DNA of 64,000 nucleotides from Rhizobiaceae bacterium. GTDB taxonomy: Bacteria; Pseudomonadota; Alphaproteobacteria; Rhizobiales; Rhizobiaceae. The notes below the pieces were generated by a model. The model did not search any database, was not told the origin of the DNA, and saw only the letters and a list, made by a program, of their open reading frames with translations. The translations under genes were made by a program, and so were the position numbers. The stretch spans positions 1 through 64,000 of the forward strand of contig JAHBYZ010000009.1 in assembly GCA_019635695.1 (NCBI GenBank), given 5' to 3'. This document shows, in pieces, positions 33,811 through 43,323 of the stretch; within the stretch, counting starts at the first letter, position 1; every line of letters starts with the position of its first letter.

Positions 33811-35712
33811 ATGTCGGAATCGATTGAACAGGAAGAGGCACCTGGCCTCGGCGAACGCGCCTGGCGGAGGCTGGAGGGCGTCGTCGATCCGTTTGCCGAC
33901 ACCGACCGCCCGGTGCTGCCGAAGGACGCGCTGAAGTTCATCCTTTTCTTCGCCAACCAGGCGCGCTGGCCCTTCGTGCTGCTGCTCATCACCGGCGGCC
34001 TCGCCGGCGCGGGCGACGCGCTGCTCTATTGGTCGGTCGGCTGGCTGATCGACATTCTGGATGCCGCCACGCCCGCGACGCTGCTCGCCGAATACTGGCC
34101 CCACCTCACGGCGTTCCTGCTTCTGGTGCTGGTGGTGCGCGCCGCCATCATGATCGCCAACGCCATCGTCGAGCAGCAGATCGTCGTGCCCGGCTTCTAC
34201 CAGCTCGTGCGCTGGCAGGCGTTCCGCCGGGTCATCGAACAGCCCTACGAGTTCTACCAGAACGATTTTGCCGGCCGCATCGCCACCAAGATCCTGCAGG
34301 GCGGCGAGGCGACGGGCGACTTCATCGTCTCGGTGCTCCAATCGATGTGGAGCTTCATCACTTTCGTCGTTCTGGCCGCCGCGATCTTCGCCGCCATCGA
34401 CCCGCTGATGGGCGTCGTCGTCGCCATCTGGCTGGCGACCTACGGCCTGGTGGCGTGGAAGCTGCTGCCACCGCTGCGCGCCGCCGGCCGCCGCACCGCC
34501 GACGAGCGCTCGGTGCTCAACGGGCGCATGGTCGACGCCTTCACCAACATCCTGGCGGTCAAGCTGTACGACAGCGGGCGGCGCGAACACAGCTTCGTGC
34601 GCGAAGGCATGCAGCGCTTCCTCGACGCGGTGCGTGTCCTGACCCGCTCGATCACCAAGGTGCGGTCGGCCGTCGCCATCCTGAACGGCTTCATGATCGC
34701 CGGCATCGCCGCCCTGACCGTGCGCGGCTGGATGGATGGCGCCGCATCGACCGGCGAGGTCGCGGCGGTGATCGGTCTCTCCTTCCGGCTCAACCAGATG
34801 TCGGGCTACGTGATGTTCAACATCAACGGCCTGATCCGCAACTTCGCCACCGTGCAGGACGCAACCGGCACGATTTCGGTGAAGCCGGCTCTGGCCGACG
34901 CGCCGGACGCGGTTGCCATTCCCCGCGCGAAGGGCGATGTGCATTTCGAAGACGTCACGTTCTCTTACGGCAAGGATCGGCCGGAAGGCGCAGGCATCAT
35001 CGAGAAGCTGAACCTGCATATCGAACCGGGCGAGCGCGTCGCGCTCGTCGGCCCGTCGGGCGCCGGAAAGACCACGATCGTCAACCTGATGCTGAGGCTG
35101 TTCGACGTCGAGGCCGGGCGCGTGCTGCTCGACGGACACGACGTGCGCGACATCACGCAGGCATCCCTGCGCGCACAGTTCGGCGTGGTCAGCCAAGAAC
35201 CGATGCTGATGCACCGCTCGATTCGCGACAACATCGCCTACGGCAGACCCGGAGCGACCGACGACGAGATCATCGCCGCCGCGAAGAAGGCCTCCGCCCA
35301 CGACTTCATCATGGGCGTGTCCGACCCGCGCGGCCGCAAGGGCTACGACGCCCATGTCGGCGAGCGCGGCGTGAAGCTGTCCGGCGGCCAGCGCCAGCGC
35401 ATAGCCATCGCCCGCATGATGCTGAAGGACGCGCCCATCCTCATCCTCGACGAGGCGACCTCGGCGCTGGACTCCGAGGTCGAGGCGGCGATCCAGGAAT
35501 CGCTCTTCGCCATGATGGAGGGCAAGACTGTCATCGCCATCGCCCACCGCCTGTCGACGATTGCAGCGCTCGACCGGCTGATCGTGCTCGACGAGGGCAG
35601 GATCGTCCAAGAGGGCTCGCACGCCGAGCTTGTCGCCGCTGGCGGCCTCTACGCCCAGCTTTGGAAGCGGCAGTCCGGCGGCTTCCTGCCGACGCGGCTT
35701 GCTGCCGAGTAG
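33811..35712 (+). CDS. ABC exporter, fused permease and ATPase (half-transporter 2)
   Basis: 633 residues. Same layout as its neighbour, with an extra acidic N-terminal segment. Walker A GPSGAGKTT, signature LSGGQRQR, Walker B ILILDEATSALD, H-loop AIAHRLS. The two ATPase domains are nearly identical around Walker B, while the membrane parts have diverged. A 65-bp gap separates the genes. Substrate unknown. Start ATG 33811 (MSESIEQEE); an in-frame ATG at 33802 is possible. Confidence 0.9.
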   Translation: MSESIEQEEAPGLGERAWRRLEGVVDPFADTDRPVLPKDALKFILFFANQARWPFVLLLITGGLAGAGDALLYWSVGWLIDILDAATPATLLAEYWPHLTAFLLLVLVVRAAIMIANAIVEQQIVVPGFYQLVRWQAFRRVIEQPYEFYQNDFAGRIATKILQGGEATGDFIVSVLQSMWSFITFVVLAAAIFAAIDPLMGVVVAIWLATYGLVAWKLLPPLRAAGRRTADERSVLNGRMVDAFTNILAVKLYDSGRREHSFVREGMQRFLDAVRVLTRSITKVRSAVAILNGFMIAGIAALTVRGWMDGAASTGEVAAVIGLSFRLNQMSGYVMFNINGLIRNFATVQDATGTISVKPALADAPDAVAIPRAKGDVHFEDVTFSYGKDRPEGAGIIEKLNLHIEPGERVALVGPSGAGKTTIVNLMLRLFDVEAGRVLLDGHDVRDITQASLRAQFGVVSQEPMLMHRSIRDNIAYGRPGATDDEIIAAAKKASAHDFIMGVSDPRGRKGYDAHVGERGVKLSGGQRQRIAIARMMLKDAPILILDEATSALDSEVEAAIQESLFAMMEGKTVIAIAHRLSTIAALDRLIVLDEGRIVQEGSHAELVAAGGLYAQLWKRQSGGFLPTRLAAE

Positions 35713-35715
35713 CCG

Positions 35716-36033
35716 ATGTCGACCATCCGCCCACCCTCGCTCCTGACGACGACCGACGTCGGCGCCGCGCTGTTCGACGCGCTCGGCCACGAGATTCTGC
35801 AGGAAAAGGCCGCCGCGCTTGGTCGCGCAGGCAGCAGGGCGGAAGAGGCTGTGGCGAAGTTTAAATCGGTCGCCGCCGACGCGCCGGAGCGGCCTGCCCT
35901 GCGCAAGGAAGCCGCGCGCGCGGTGCACGCCTGGTTCATCCAGCGCGAGCTTTGCGGCCTGCGCCGCCACGCCGACGTGATCCGCGAACTTGGCATCCCC
36001 AACGAGGTGCTGGCACGTTTGGGCGCGAGCTGA
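35716..36033 (+). CDS. Small helical protein, DUF6665-like
   Basis: 105 residues with [22 protein letters not shown], a central charged helix and [37 protein letters not shown]. This pattern resembles the DUF6665 family that I recall from rhizobia. The gene starts 3 bp after the second ABC exporter, so it is co-transcribed with it. Function unknown. Confidence 0.65.
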   Translation: MSTIRPPSLLTTTDVGAALFDALGHEILQEKAAALGRAGSRAEEAVAKFKSVAADAPERPALRKEAARAVHAWFIQRELCGLRRHADVIRELGIPNEVLARLGAS

Positions 36034-36036
36034 AGC

Positions 36037-36447
36037 TCAGGCTTCCCAGGGATTGAACAGCCGCACGCCGGTGCCCTCGAAGTCGCGCGTGTTGCGGGTC
36101 ACGACGGTGAGATCGTGCACGAGCGCGGTTGCTGCGATGTAGGCATCGCGGTCAGGACGCGGATCGGGGACATGCAGCGCCGCGCAGCGCATGGCGACCA
36201 GCGCGTCAATCGGCAGGATGCGCCCCGCAAAATCCAACAGGGTCTTCTCGACCCAGCGTCGAAGGATGATGCCTTGCGTGGGATCGCGCCTTTCTATTCG
36301 CAGCACGCCGATTTCCATCTCCCAGATTGTCATCACGGATAGATGGTGGTGTGTCGCGTTCTGCCGTCTCGACCATTGCAGCACCCTGAGGTCCGCGCGG
36401 TCGGCCTTGCGTAGTTCCGAATGCACGTTGGTGTCGAGGAGGAACAT
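36037..36447 (-). CDS. PIN-domain toxin, VapC/FitB type
   Basis: 136 residues. Acidic metal-site residues of the PIN nuclease fold: Asp5 (MFLLDTN), Glu43/Glu45 (TIWEMEIG), and Asp99/Asp101 ([12 protein letters not shown]). C-terminal [15 protein letters not shown] is typical of VapC/FitB. A ribonuclease toxin, probably cleaving tRNA or rRNA. Its ATG overlaps the antitoxin stop (TGATG), so it is translationally coupled. Confidence 0.92.
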   Translation of the reverse strand: MFLLDTNVHSELRKADRADLRVLQWSRRQNATHHHLSVMTIWEMEIGVLRIERRDPTQGIILRRWVEKTLLDFAGRILPIDALVAMRCAALHVPDPRPDRDAYIAATALVHDLTVVTRNTRDFEGTGVRLFNPWEA

Positions 36448-36743
36448 CAATCCTCGAAATCGGGAACCTTGTGTCCCCAAAAACCCTTGCGCTCCGGGAC
36501 GTCGAAGTCGATATGCGCGCTTTCGGGATGCGCCAGCGCGTCCGCAAGGCTGACGAATTTCGCCGGGGCGCCTCCCCTTCCTGCTTCCAGCCGGTCGAAC
36601 TCGACCTTCGTCAGCAGCACGTGCGAGACCGTGCCCCGCTCGGTGACAAAGACCGGGCCTTTGCGGGCAGCGCGCTTCGCTTTCGCCGTGTCCTGATTGA
36701 ACTCGCGGCTGGTCATTACGGTGATGTTCGGATCGGCGTTCAC
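36447..36743 (-). CDS. Phd/YefM-family antitoxin
   Basis: 98 residues. N-terminal DNA-binding part TSREFNQDTAKAKRAARKGP and FVTERGTVSHVLLTK are diagnostic of the Phd/YefM fold; the C-terminal part (DFDVPERKGFWGHKVPDFED) would wrap the PIN toxin. It starts at GTG 36743 with GGAGG 7 bp upstream. It pairs with the toxin by a TGATG overlap and probably represses its own promoter. Confidence 0.9.
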   Translation of the reverse strand: MNADPNITVMTSREFNQDTAKAKRAARKGPVFVTERGTVSHVLLTKVEFDRLEAGRGGAPAKFVSLADALAHPESAHIDFDVPERKGFWGHKVPDFED

Positions 36744-36763
36744 GTGTCGGCCTCCGGCACAAT

Positions 36764-36781
36764 TGTAGCAACGTTACTACA
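36764..36781. promoter_or_regulatory. Autoregulatory palindrome of the toxin-antitoxin promoter
   Basis: TGTAGCAACGTTACTACA (one mismatched pair) lies 20 bp before the antitoxin start. On the minus strand TACAAT at its edge is a good -10. A palindrome overlapping the promoter is the usual arrangement for Phd-type repression. The rest of the 276-bp gap before petA shows nothing else. Confidence 0.6.
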
Positions 36782-37019
36782 TGGTTTGCCGCCCGTCAAA
36801 GAGCGTGTCGCCTCCGCCGGTCGACAACCGCCCCGCGACAAACTGCCCATCGCCCTTGCGCGCGTCTGGACAAGCCATATGACCACGCATAGAAACCAAC
36901 CCCGAATGCCGGGGGATTCCGCGAGCCTTTTCGCCAGCTTCCCTACCCGGGGACGCTGAGGTTCGCGAAGCGGGAAGTGCGGACGCCCGGCCGTACCCGA
37001 GCGAAAGGAATCCGTTCCC

Positions 37020-37583
37020 GTGAGCGCGACAGACCACAGCGAGCCTACCCGCCGCGATTTCCTATACGTCGCCACGGGCATGGCCGGCGCGGTCGGCGTG
37101 GCCGGCGCCGCCTGGCCCTTCATCGACCAGCTCCGTCCGGATGCCTCGACGCTGGCGCTGGCCTCCATCGATGTCGACGTGTCGTCCATCGAATCGGGCA
37201 TGTCTGTGACGGTGAAGTGGCGCGGCAAGCCCGTCTTCATCCGCAACCGCACCGACAAGGAAGTCGAGGACGCCAAGGCTGTCCCGATGGCCGACCTCAA
37301 GGATCCGGTCGCGCGCAACGAGAACCAGCCCGCCGAGGCCGACGCCACCGACCTCGCCCGCTCCGCCGGCGAAGGCAAGGAAAACTGGATCGTGATGGTC
37401 GGCTCCTGCACCCATCTCGGCTGCGTGCCGCTCGGCCAGGCCGGCGATTTCGGCGGCTGGTTCTGCCCCTGCCACGGTTCGCACTACGACACCGCGGGCC
37501 GCATCCGTAAGGGTCCTGCGCCGCAGAATCTGCACATCCCGCATTACGCATTCACCTCCGACACGGTCGTCAAGATCGGCTGA
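37020..37583 (+). CDS. petA: Ubiquinol-cytochrome c reductase, Rieske iron-sulfur subunit
   Basis: 187 residues. N-terminal twin-arginine signal-anchor ([19 protein letters not shown]). The [2Fe-2S] ligands are in C130-T-H132-L-G-C135 and C149-P-C151-H152-G-S154; C135 and C151 form the disulfide. Electron entry from quinol to cytochrome c1. Starts at GTG 37020 with AAAGGA upstream. First gene of petABC. Confidence 0.97.
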   Translation: MSATDHSEPTRRDFLYVATGMAGAVGVAGAAWPFIDQLRPDASTLALASIDVDVSSIESGMSVTVKWRGKPVFIRNRTDKEVEDAKAVPMADLKDPVARNENQPAEADATDLARSAGEGKENWIVMVGSCTHLGCVPLGQAGDFGGWFCPCHGSHYDTAGRIRKGPAPQNLHIPHYAFTSDTVVKIG

Positions 37584-37618
37584 GGCCAACCGGAACTGGT
37601 CCACAGGGGACATCTGAC

Positions 37619-38926
37619 ATGAGCGGTGGACACCACGCACACGGAAGCTACCAGCCGACGACCGGCATCGGCCGCTGGATCGACGCGCGTCTGCCGCTGC
37701 CGCGGCTGATGTACGATTCGTTCGTCGCCTATCCGGTGCCGCGCAACCTTAACTACGCCTACACCTTCGGCGGCATCCTCACGATCATGCTGGTTCTCCA
37801 GATCGTGACGGGTGTCGTGCTGGCCATGCACTACGGCGCCAACACGGTGGTTGCCTTCAATTCCGTCGAGCACATCATGCGCGACGTGAATTCCGGCTGG
37901 CTCATCCGCTACATGCACGCCAACGGCGCGTCGTTCTTCTTCATCGCCGTCTACATCCATATTTTCCGCGGGCTCTACTACGGCTCCTACAAGGCGCCGC
38001 GCGAGATGCTGTGGATCCTCGGCGTCATCATCTACGCGCTGATGATGGCCACCGGCTTCTTCGGCTATGTGCTGCCATGGGGCCAGATGAGCTTCTGGGG
38101 CGCCACGGTCATCACCGGTTTCTTCAGCGCCATTCCGCTGGTTGGCGAATGGGTGCAGCAGCTTCTGCTCGGCGGCTTCGCTGTCGACAACCCGACGCTC
38201 AACCGCTTCTTCTCGCTGCACTACCTGCTGCCGTTCATGATCGCGGGCGTCGTCGTTCTGCATGTGTGGGCGCTGCACGTGACGGGACAGACCAACCCGA
38301 CCGGCATCGAGGTCAAGTCCAAGGGCGACACCGTGCCGTTCAGCCCGCATGCGACGGCGAAGGACGCCTTCGCGATGTTCGTGTTCCTCGCGGTGTTCGC
38401 CTATTTCGTCTTCTACATCCCGAACTTCCTCGGGCACCCCGACAACTACACCCCGGCGGATCCGCTGAAGACGCCGGCTCACATCGTGCCGGAGTGGTAT
38501 TACCTGCCCTTCTACGCGATCCTGCGCGCCATCACCTTCAACATCGGGCCGATCGACTCCAAGCTTGGCGGCGTGCTCGCCATGGCGGCGTCGATCCTGG
38601 TTCTCTTCTTCGTGCCCTGGCTCGACACGTCGAAGGTGCGCTCGGCCGTCTACCGCCCCTGGTACAAGCTGTTCTTCTGGATCTTCGCCGCCGACTGCCT
38701 GTTCCTCGGCTGGCTCGGTTCCAAGCCGGCGGAAGGCGCCTATGTGGTGATGTCGCAGATCGGCACGCTCTATTATTTCGGCTTCTTCTTCATCATCATG
38801 CCGCTTCTCGGCCTGATCGAGACACCGCGCCGCCTGCCCAATTCCATCACCGAGGCCGTACTGGCCAAGCAGAAGCAGCCGGCAGCCGCCGCGCTCCCGG
38901 CTTCCGAGCCGGCCGGCCATCATTGA
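37619..38926 (+). CDS. petB: Cytochrome b subunit of the bc1 complex
   Basis: 435 residues with eight TM helices. Heme and quinol-site signatures: [48 protein letters not shown] and [20 protein letters not shown]. The C terminus is an Ala/Pro-rich tail. Separate from petC, unlike the FbcH fusion of Bradyrhizobium. The leader before the ATG (CAGGGGACATCTGAC) recurs before petC. Confidence 0.97.
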   Translation: MSGGHHAHGSYQPTTGIGRWIDARLPLPRLMYDSFVAYPVPRNLNYAYTFGGILTIMLVLQIVTGVVLAMHYGANTVVAFNSVEHIMRDVNSGWLIRYMHANGASFFFIAVYIHIFRGLYYGSYKAPREMLWILGVIIYALMMATGFFGYVLPWGQMSFWGATVITGFFSAIPLVGEWVQQLLLGGFAVDNPTLNRFFSLHYLLPFMIAGVVVLHVWALHVTGQTNPTGIEVKSKGDTVPFSPHATAKDAFAMFVFLAVFAYFVFYIPNFLGHPDNYTPADPLKTPAHIVPEWYYLPFYAILRAITFNIGPIDSKLGGVLAMAASILVLFFVPWLDTSKVRSAVYRPWYKLFFWIFAADCLFLGWLGSKPAEGAYVVMSQIGTLYYFGFFFIIMPLLGLIETPRRLPNSITEAVLAKQKQPAAAALPASEPAGHH

Positions 38927-38958
38927 GCAGTCCTAGAGGCTCCAGGGGACATTTGACG

Positions 38959-39825
38959 ATGCATTCGATCCTCAAAGGACTTGCGGCACTCGGACTGGTG
39001 CTTGCCGCGGGCGCCGCCGGCGCCCAGGAGCACGCCGCCGAAGGCGACCATGCCGAGGGCGGCACGCCTCACTACCCGCTGGTTGCGCCGGTGGAGCAGG
39101 ACTGGTCTTTCGCCGGCCCGTTCGGCACCTATGACATCGGCCAGCTCCAGCGCGGCCTGAAGGTCTATCGCGAATCCTGCGCGGCCTGCCACTCGATGCG
39201 GCTGGTTCCGTTCCGCTCGCTTGAGGCCCTCGGCTACAACGAGGCGCAGGTCCGGACCATCGCGGCGGAGTACACCATCGTTGACGGTCCCAACGCTTCC
39301 GGCGACATGTTCGAGCGGCCCGGCGTGCCCTCCGACCGCTTCCCCTCGCCATTCCCGAATGCCGAGGCGGCAGCTTCCGCCAACAACGGCGCGGCGCCGC
39401 CCGACTTTTCGCTGATCGCCAAGGCGCGCACGGTCACGCGCGGTTTCCCGACTTTCGTCTTCGACATCTTCACGCAGTATGCCGAGGGCGGACCGGACTA
39501 TATCTACGGCCTGCTGACCGGTTACACGGAAGCGCCGGCCAGCTTCGAGCTCCAGCCCGGTACCCACTACAACCCGCACTTTATCAACGGCGCGGCCTTC
39601 TCCATGCCGCCCCCGCTGCAGAACGACCAGATCGAATATGACGACGACACGCCGCGCACCGTCGACAACTACGCGCGCGACGTCGCGGCCTTCCTCATGT
39701 GGGCGGCAGAGCCGCATCTGGAAGCCCGCAAGAAGACCGGCTTCGTGGTGATGATCTTCCTGGTCCTGTTCTCCGGTCTGGTCTACCTGACCAAGCGCAA
39801 GATCTGGGGCGCCGTGGCGCACTGA
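38959..39825 (+). CDS. petC: Cytochrome c1 subunit of the bc1 complex
   Basis: 288 residues. Signal peptide 1-22 ([15 protein letters not shown]), heme-binding C74-A-A-C77-H78, distal Met region (FSMPPPL), and a C-terminal membrane anchor ([17 protein letters not shown]) near 265-281. Starts at ATG 38959 after CAGGGGACATTTGACG. A terminator follows at 39848. Confidence 0.97.
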   Translation: MHSILKGLAALGLVLAAGAAGAQEHAAEGDHAEGGTPHYPLVAPVEQDWSFAGPFGTYDIGQLQRGLKVYRESCAACHSMRLVPFRSLEALGYNEAQVRTIAAEYTIVDGPNASGDMFERPGVPSDRFPSPFPNAEAAASANNGAAPPDFSLIAKARTVTRGFPTFVFDIFTQYAEGGPDYIYGLLTGYTEAPASFELQPGTHYNPHFINGAAFSMPPPLQNDQIEYDDDTPRTVDNYARDVAAFLMWAAEPHLEARKKTGFVVMIFLVLFSGLVYLTKRKIWGAVAH

Positions 39826-39847
39826 CCTGCCTATCCAGTGAATGGCG

Positions 39848-39870
39848 AGGGCGCCTGCGGGCGCCCTTTT
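39848..39870 (+). terminator. Rho-independent terminator of petABC
   Basis: AGGGCGCC, loop TGCG, GGCGCCCT, then TTT; an 8-bp stem 22 bp after petC. Confidence 0.85.
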
Positions 39871-39920
39871 CATTTCCGCGCCGCTGCGCGACAAAGACCG
39901 GCAACAATCCGGATTCTCCC

Positions 39921-40469
39921 ATGACCCCCGCCACGCTCGAGCGATCCCTGCTCTCCGCGATCCGCACCATCCCGGACTATCCCAAGCCCGGAATCCTGTT
40001 CCGGGACATCACGACCCTGCTCGGCGACGCGCGTGCGTTCCGGCGCGCGGTCGACGAGCTGGTGCATCCGTGGGCCGGCGCCAAGATCGACAAGATCGCC
40101 GGCATCGAGGCGCGCGGCTTCATCCTGGGCGGCGCCATCGCCCACCAGCTCTCCGCCGGCTTCATCCCCATCCGCAAGAAAGGCAAGCTGCCGCACGAGA
40201 CCGTGCGCGTCGCCTACTCGCTGGAATACGGCATCGACGAAATGGAGATGCACAAGGACGCCGTGAAGCCCGGCGAGAAGGTGATTCTCGTCGACGACCT
40301 GATTGCCACCGGCGGCACGGCGGAAGGCGCGGTCAAGCTGCTGCGCCAGATGGGCGCCGAGGTGGTCACCGCCTGCTTCGTCATCGACCTGCCGGACCTC
40401 GGCGGTCGCGCCAAGCTCGAAGCGCTGGGCGTCGACGTGCGCACCCTCGTCGCATTCGAAGGGCACTGA
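39921..40469 (+). CDS. apt: Adenine phosphoribosyltransferase
   Basis: 182 residues. Salvages adenine to AMP with PRPP. The PRPP-binding loop [13 protein letters not shown], the N-terminal [13 protein letters not shown] and [10 protein letters not shown] are all canonical. Start ATG 39921; the frame stays open upstream through petC. Confidence 0.97.
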   Translation: MTPATLERSLLSAIRTIPDYPKPGILFRDITTLLGDARAFRRAVDELVHPWAGAKIDKIAGIEARGFILGGAIAHQLSAGFIPIRKKGKLPHETVRVAYSLEYGIDEMEMHKDAVKPGEKVILVDDLIATGGTAEGAVKLLRQMGAEVVTACFVIDLPDLGGRAKLEALGVDVRTLVAFEGH

Positions 40470-40480
40470 GCGGCCCGCGT

Positions 40481-40999
40481 TCAGCCGCCGCCGCAGCTCC
40501 CCAGCGCCTGGTCAAGCGCGGCGCGCGAGCCGTCGAGCGGAAACACCGCGACTGTCTCGTATGCCGAGCCGTCTGCGTTCTTGGCCGGGGTGATGTCGAA
40601 AGCAAGCGTGAAGAGCTTGCCCGACTTCATCGTCTCGATCATCGGAAAGGGCAGGCGCCCCAGATAGTTCTCGGCTGCGCTCCCCTCGCCGAAGAGGACG
40701 ACCGCGCCGTCGGATCCGGCCGCCGCGAGGGGATAAAGCTGGCCGTCCACCGCCGCCCGCACCTTGCCGGGCTTGTAGAAATAGTCGGCCGCTACCTCCT
40801 GATCGGCGGGCTGCACCGGGCCGCCGCGCGCATAGACCTCGATCTGGAACGGGTCGCCGCAAAGCACGGCCACCAGTTCGATGTTCGAGTTCGTCTGCGT
40901 CGGCTCGACAATGGCGACGCCGTTGTCCAGCCGCCACTCGGCAAGCGCCGGGAATGACAGCACCGATAGGGTCAGCGCGGTGATCAAGGTCTTTTTCAT
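40481..40999 (-). CDS. Exported protein of unknown function
   Basis: 172 residues. Signal peptide MKKTLITALTLSVLSFPALA. The mature part is beta-rich with WRLDNGVAIVEPTQTNSNIE at the start, a Cys in VLCGDPF and one near the end (LGSCGGG). Resembles small periplasmic proteins that interpret a polypeptide as an invasion-associated or DUF fold, but no family can be assigned by eye. Converges with apt, 11 bp apart. Confidence 0.7.
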   Translation of the reverse strand: MKKTLITALTLSVLSFPALAEWRLDNGVAIVEPTQTNSNIELVAVLCGDPFQIEVYARGGPVQPADQEVAADYFYKPGKVRAAVDGQLYPLAAAGSDGAVVLFGEGSAAENYLGRLPFPMIETMKSGKLFTLAFDITPAKNADGSAYETVAVFPLDGSRAALDQALGSCGGG

Positions 41000-41039
41000 G
41001 CGGCGGAATGTGCAGCGGCCGGGAGCGAAGGGCAAGGCC

Positions 41040-42263
41040 TCAGGCGAAAAGCGCCCCGTTCTCGCCGCCGCCTTCGCGGCGACCGGTGCGGTGACGCCCC
41101 TTGCCCTCGCGCTTGGCCGCATAAAGCGCATCGTCGGCGCAGCCGAGTAGCCCGGACGGCGTCGAACCCTGCTCGGGCGCGCTGACACTGCCGACGCTGA
41201 CGCCGACACGCACGGTGGCGTGGAGCCCGATATCGAAGGGTTGTTCGATCGCCGCGATCAGCCGCTTCGCGATCGTCGCCGTCTCGAATTCGCTGGCGTG
41301 CGGCAGAAGCGCGACAAACTCGTCGCCCCCGACCCGGCCGACCGTGTCCTGTGCCCGCATCGTGCCGGCGAGCCGGCCCGCCACAGCCTTCAGCAGCAGA
41401 TCCCCCGCGCCGTGGCCGTGCCGGTCGTTGACCTGTTTGAAACCGTCGAGGTCGAGAGACAGCAATGCAAAGGTCTCGCCGCTCGGAAGCCTGTTGCACA
41501 GCAGCGCCAGCGTCTCTTCGACAAATGCCCGGTTGGGAAGCCCCGTAAGCTTGTCGGTGAGCGCGGCGCGGCGCGTGGCCATTTCGGCCCGGACCGTGCG
41601 CAGGATGGTCTGGCGCGTCTGGTACATGAGGGCAAGCAACCCGGCCAGCCAGATCGGCACCAGCAATGCGACGAGACGGACCTCCCAACTGGCTGAGGCT
41701 GCAAGGCCCAGCCCGAGCGGCAGGTAGCACAGCACCATGACCGCGGCGCCGAAGCGAGGCAGCGCGGCCACTCGCCCCATCGCCGAGCCGGCCACCCCGA
41801 CGGCTGTGACGGCGGCCATGACGATCAGCGCGGTGTGCCCGGTGGCGACGCAGAAATAGAGCCCGACCGAAAGGATGGCGCACCATAGCAGGCCGCTCGT
41901 CATCGCAGCCGCCTGCAAGCGCTCCAGCGCCTGCCCCGAGAGCCCGATGCCCATGCGCAGCAGCCACCAGCGCCGCACGGCGAGCGACACGTCGGCCGCC
42001 ATCCAGAGATAGGGCCACCACTCGCCGGTGACATAGGCGGCCATCAGCGCCACAGGCGCCATGCTGAATATGCTGACCAGCGGGACGGCCGGCGTTTCCA
42101 TCGCCCAGTCGACGAGCCGGGCGCGGATTTCCGGACGCTCGCCTGCGGGCAGCACGCTCAACCAGCGGAAGAAGGCAACGACGAATTGCAGTCCGTGCGC
42201 GCCGTCCTGCGCATGAACCCTGTTGGTCAGCGCGGCAGACCGCGGGACCGCTGAGTCATTCAT
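41040..42263 (-). CDS. Membrane-bound diguanylate cyclase (GGDEF)
   Basis: 407 residues. N-terminal cytoplasmic part, about six TM segments, then a GGDEF domain with the active-site motif RVGGDEF. The inhibitory I-site RAQD lies exactly five residues before GGDEF, so c-di-GMP feedback is likely. It would make c-di-GMP, with no EAL domain to degrade it. Single gene. Confidence 0.92.
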   Translation of the reverse strand: MNDSAVPRSAALTNRVHAQDGAHGLQFVVAFFRWLSVLPAGERPEIRARLVDWAMETPAVPLVSIFSMAPVALMAAYVTGEWWPYLWMAADVSLAVRRWWLLRMGIGLSGQALERLQAAAMTSGLLWCAILSVGLYFCVATGHTALIVMAAVTAVGVAGSAMGRVAALPRFGAAVMVLCYLPLGLGLAASASWEVRLVALLVPIWLAGLLALMYQTRQTILRTVRAEMATRRAALTDKLTGLPNRAFVEETLALLCNRLPSGETFALLSLDLDGFKQVNDRHGHGAGDLLLKAVAGRLAGTMRAQDTVGRVGGDEFVALLPHASEFETATIAKRLIAAIEQPFDIGLHATVRVGVSVGSVSAPEQGSTPSGLLGCADDALYAAKREGKGRHRTGRREGGGENGALFA

Positions 42264-42297
42264 GCCCCAGCGCTAGCGCGGCCGGATTAACAAGCGC

Positions 42298-42783
42298 TTA
42301 CCGCATTCTGACCAGCACGGCGCTCTCGAACTCCAGAACCGGGACCCCGGATGCATCTTCGGCCCCGCAGGTCATGGTGACCAGCCGCCACCCGGGCTTG
42401 CTCGCCAGCGCGCGATGAGCGAGCAGGCGGCGCGTGAAAGTGATGGTATCGCCGGCATAAACGGGCTTCAGCCAGCGCAGTTTCTCGAAGCCCGGCGACG
42501 GGCCGAAGATGGGCCGCGGCCCCTGCCCCGTCCACGGCATTTCGCCGGTGTCCTCACGATGTTTGAGATTGTGCCGCATCCACATGGCGCAGGTGTGCCA
42601 CCCCGACGCGCACAAGCGGCCGAATACGCTCTTCTCCGCCAGCTTCTCATCCACATGGAAGGGTTGCGGATCGTACTTGCGCGCGAACGCCTTGATTTCA
42701 TCGGCCTCGAATGTGTGGCTGCCGAGGCGTATCGTCTCGCCCATACGGAAATAGGCGTCGAGTGCTTCGATGTCGTCGCTCAC
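42298..42783 (-). CDS. MaoC-like dehydratase/hot-dog protein (second of tandem pair)
   Basis: 161 residues. Hot-dog fold with the hydratase-type active-site pattern FARKYDPQPFHVDEKLAEKS and GRLCASGWHTCAMWMR. Starts at GTG 42783, whose bases overlap the TGA of the upstream MaoC gene (GTGA). It probably forms a heterodimer or homodimer with it. Acyl-CoA substrate unknown. Confidence 0.85.
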   Translation of the reverse strand: MSDDIEALDAYFRMGETIRLGSHTFEADEIKAFARKYDPQPFHVDEKLAEKSVFGRLCASGWHTCAMWMRHNLKHREDTGEMPWTGQGPRPIFGPSPGFEKLRWLKPVYAGDTITFTRRLLAHRALASKPGWRLVTMTCGAEDASGVPVLEFESAVLVRMR

Positions 42784-43244
42784 AGGCCGGCCGCCTCGCG
42801 CGTCAGGAACATCCCCGTGTTCTGCAGTTCCATCACCACTTCGCCGCGCTGGTTTCGCACCTCGTGGCGGCAGGTGACGAAGCCCAGCCCCGGCCGCGAC
42901 GATGACGCCTTCTTGGCCGTCACGGTGCTGGTGCCGGTCAGCGTGTCGCCCGCGATCACCGGCCGCTTCCAGCGCGCATAGTCGACGCCCGGCGCGCCCT
43001 GCGAGGTCGAGTTGAGCAGGAAACCGTCGCACATCAGACGCATGAACATGCAGCAGGAGTGCCAACCTGACGCCGACAGCCCGCCCAGGATGCTGGCCCT
43101 GCCGGCCGCTTCGTCGAGGTGCATCGGCTGCATGTCGAACTGGCTGGCAAAATCGATGATCTCTTCGGCCGTGACGACCTTCGAGCCAAGGTCGAGCGCA
43201 GCGCCCTCCTCGAAATCCTCGAACGCGTAGAAGCGGCCGGTCAT
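42780..43244 (-). CDS. MaoC-like dehydratase/hot-dog protein (first of tandem pair)
   Basis: 154 residues. Catalytic-loop pattern FASQFDMQPMHLDEAAGRAS and GGLSASGWHSCCMFMR. The pair GLSASGWH/RLCASGWH shows that the two genes arose by duplication. I use ATG 43244 (MTGRFYAFEDF). Coupled to the next gene by GTGA. Confidence 0.88.
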   Translation of the reverse strand: MTGRFYAFEDFEEGAALDLGSKVVTAEEIIDFASQFDMQPMHLDEAAGRASILGGLSASGWHSCCMFMRLMCDGFLLNSTSQGAPGVDYARWKRPVIAGDTLTGTSTVTAKKASSSRPGLGFVTCRHEVRNQRGEVVMELQNTGMFLTREAAGL

Positions 43245-43323
43245 ATTGCGAATCCTGTTCAGTGTTGAACAGATATTGGCCGGCGCCGCATCGTGTTGCA
43301 ACTATGGCCGCGCGCATTTGCGG

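Noticed and set aside
31883..35970. Minus-strand frames of 670-770 residues opposite the ABC exporters
   Set aside because: Antisense shadows of the two ABC genes: the composition is compositional noise and there is no start context.
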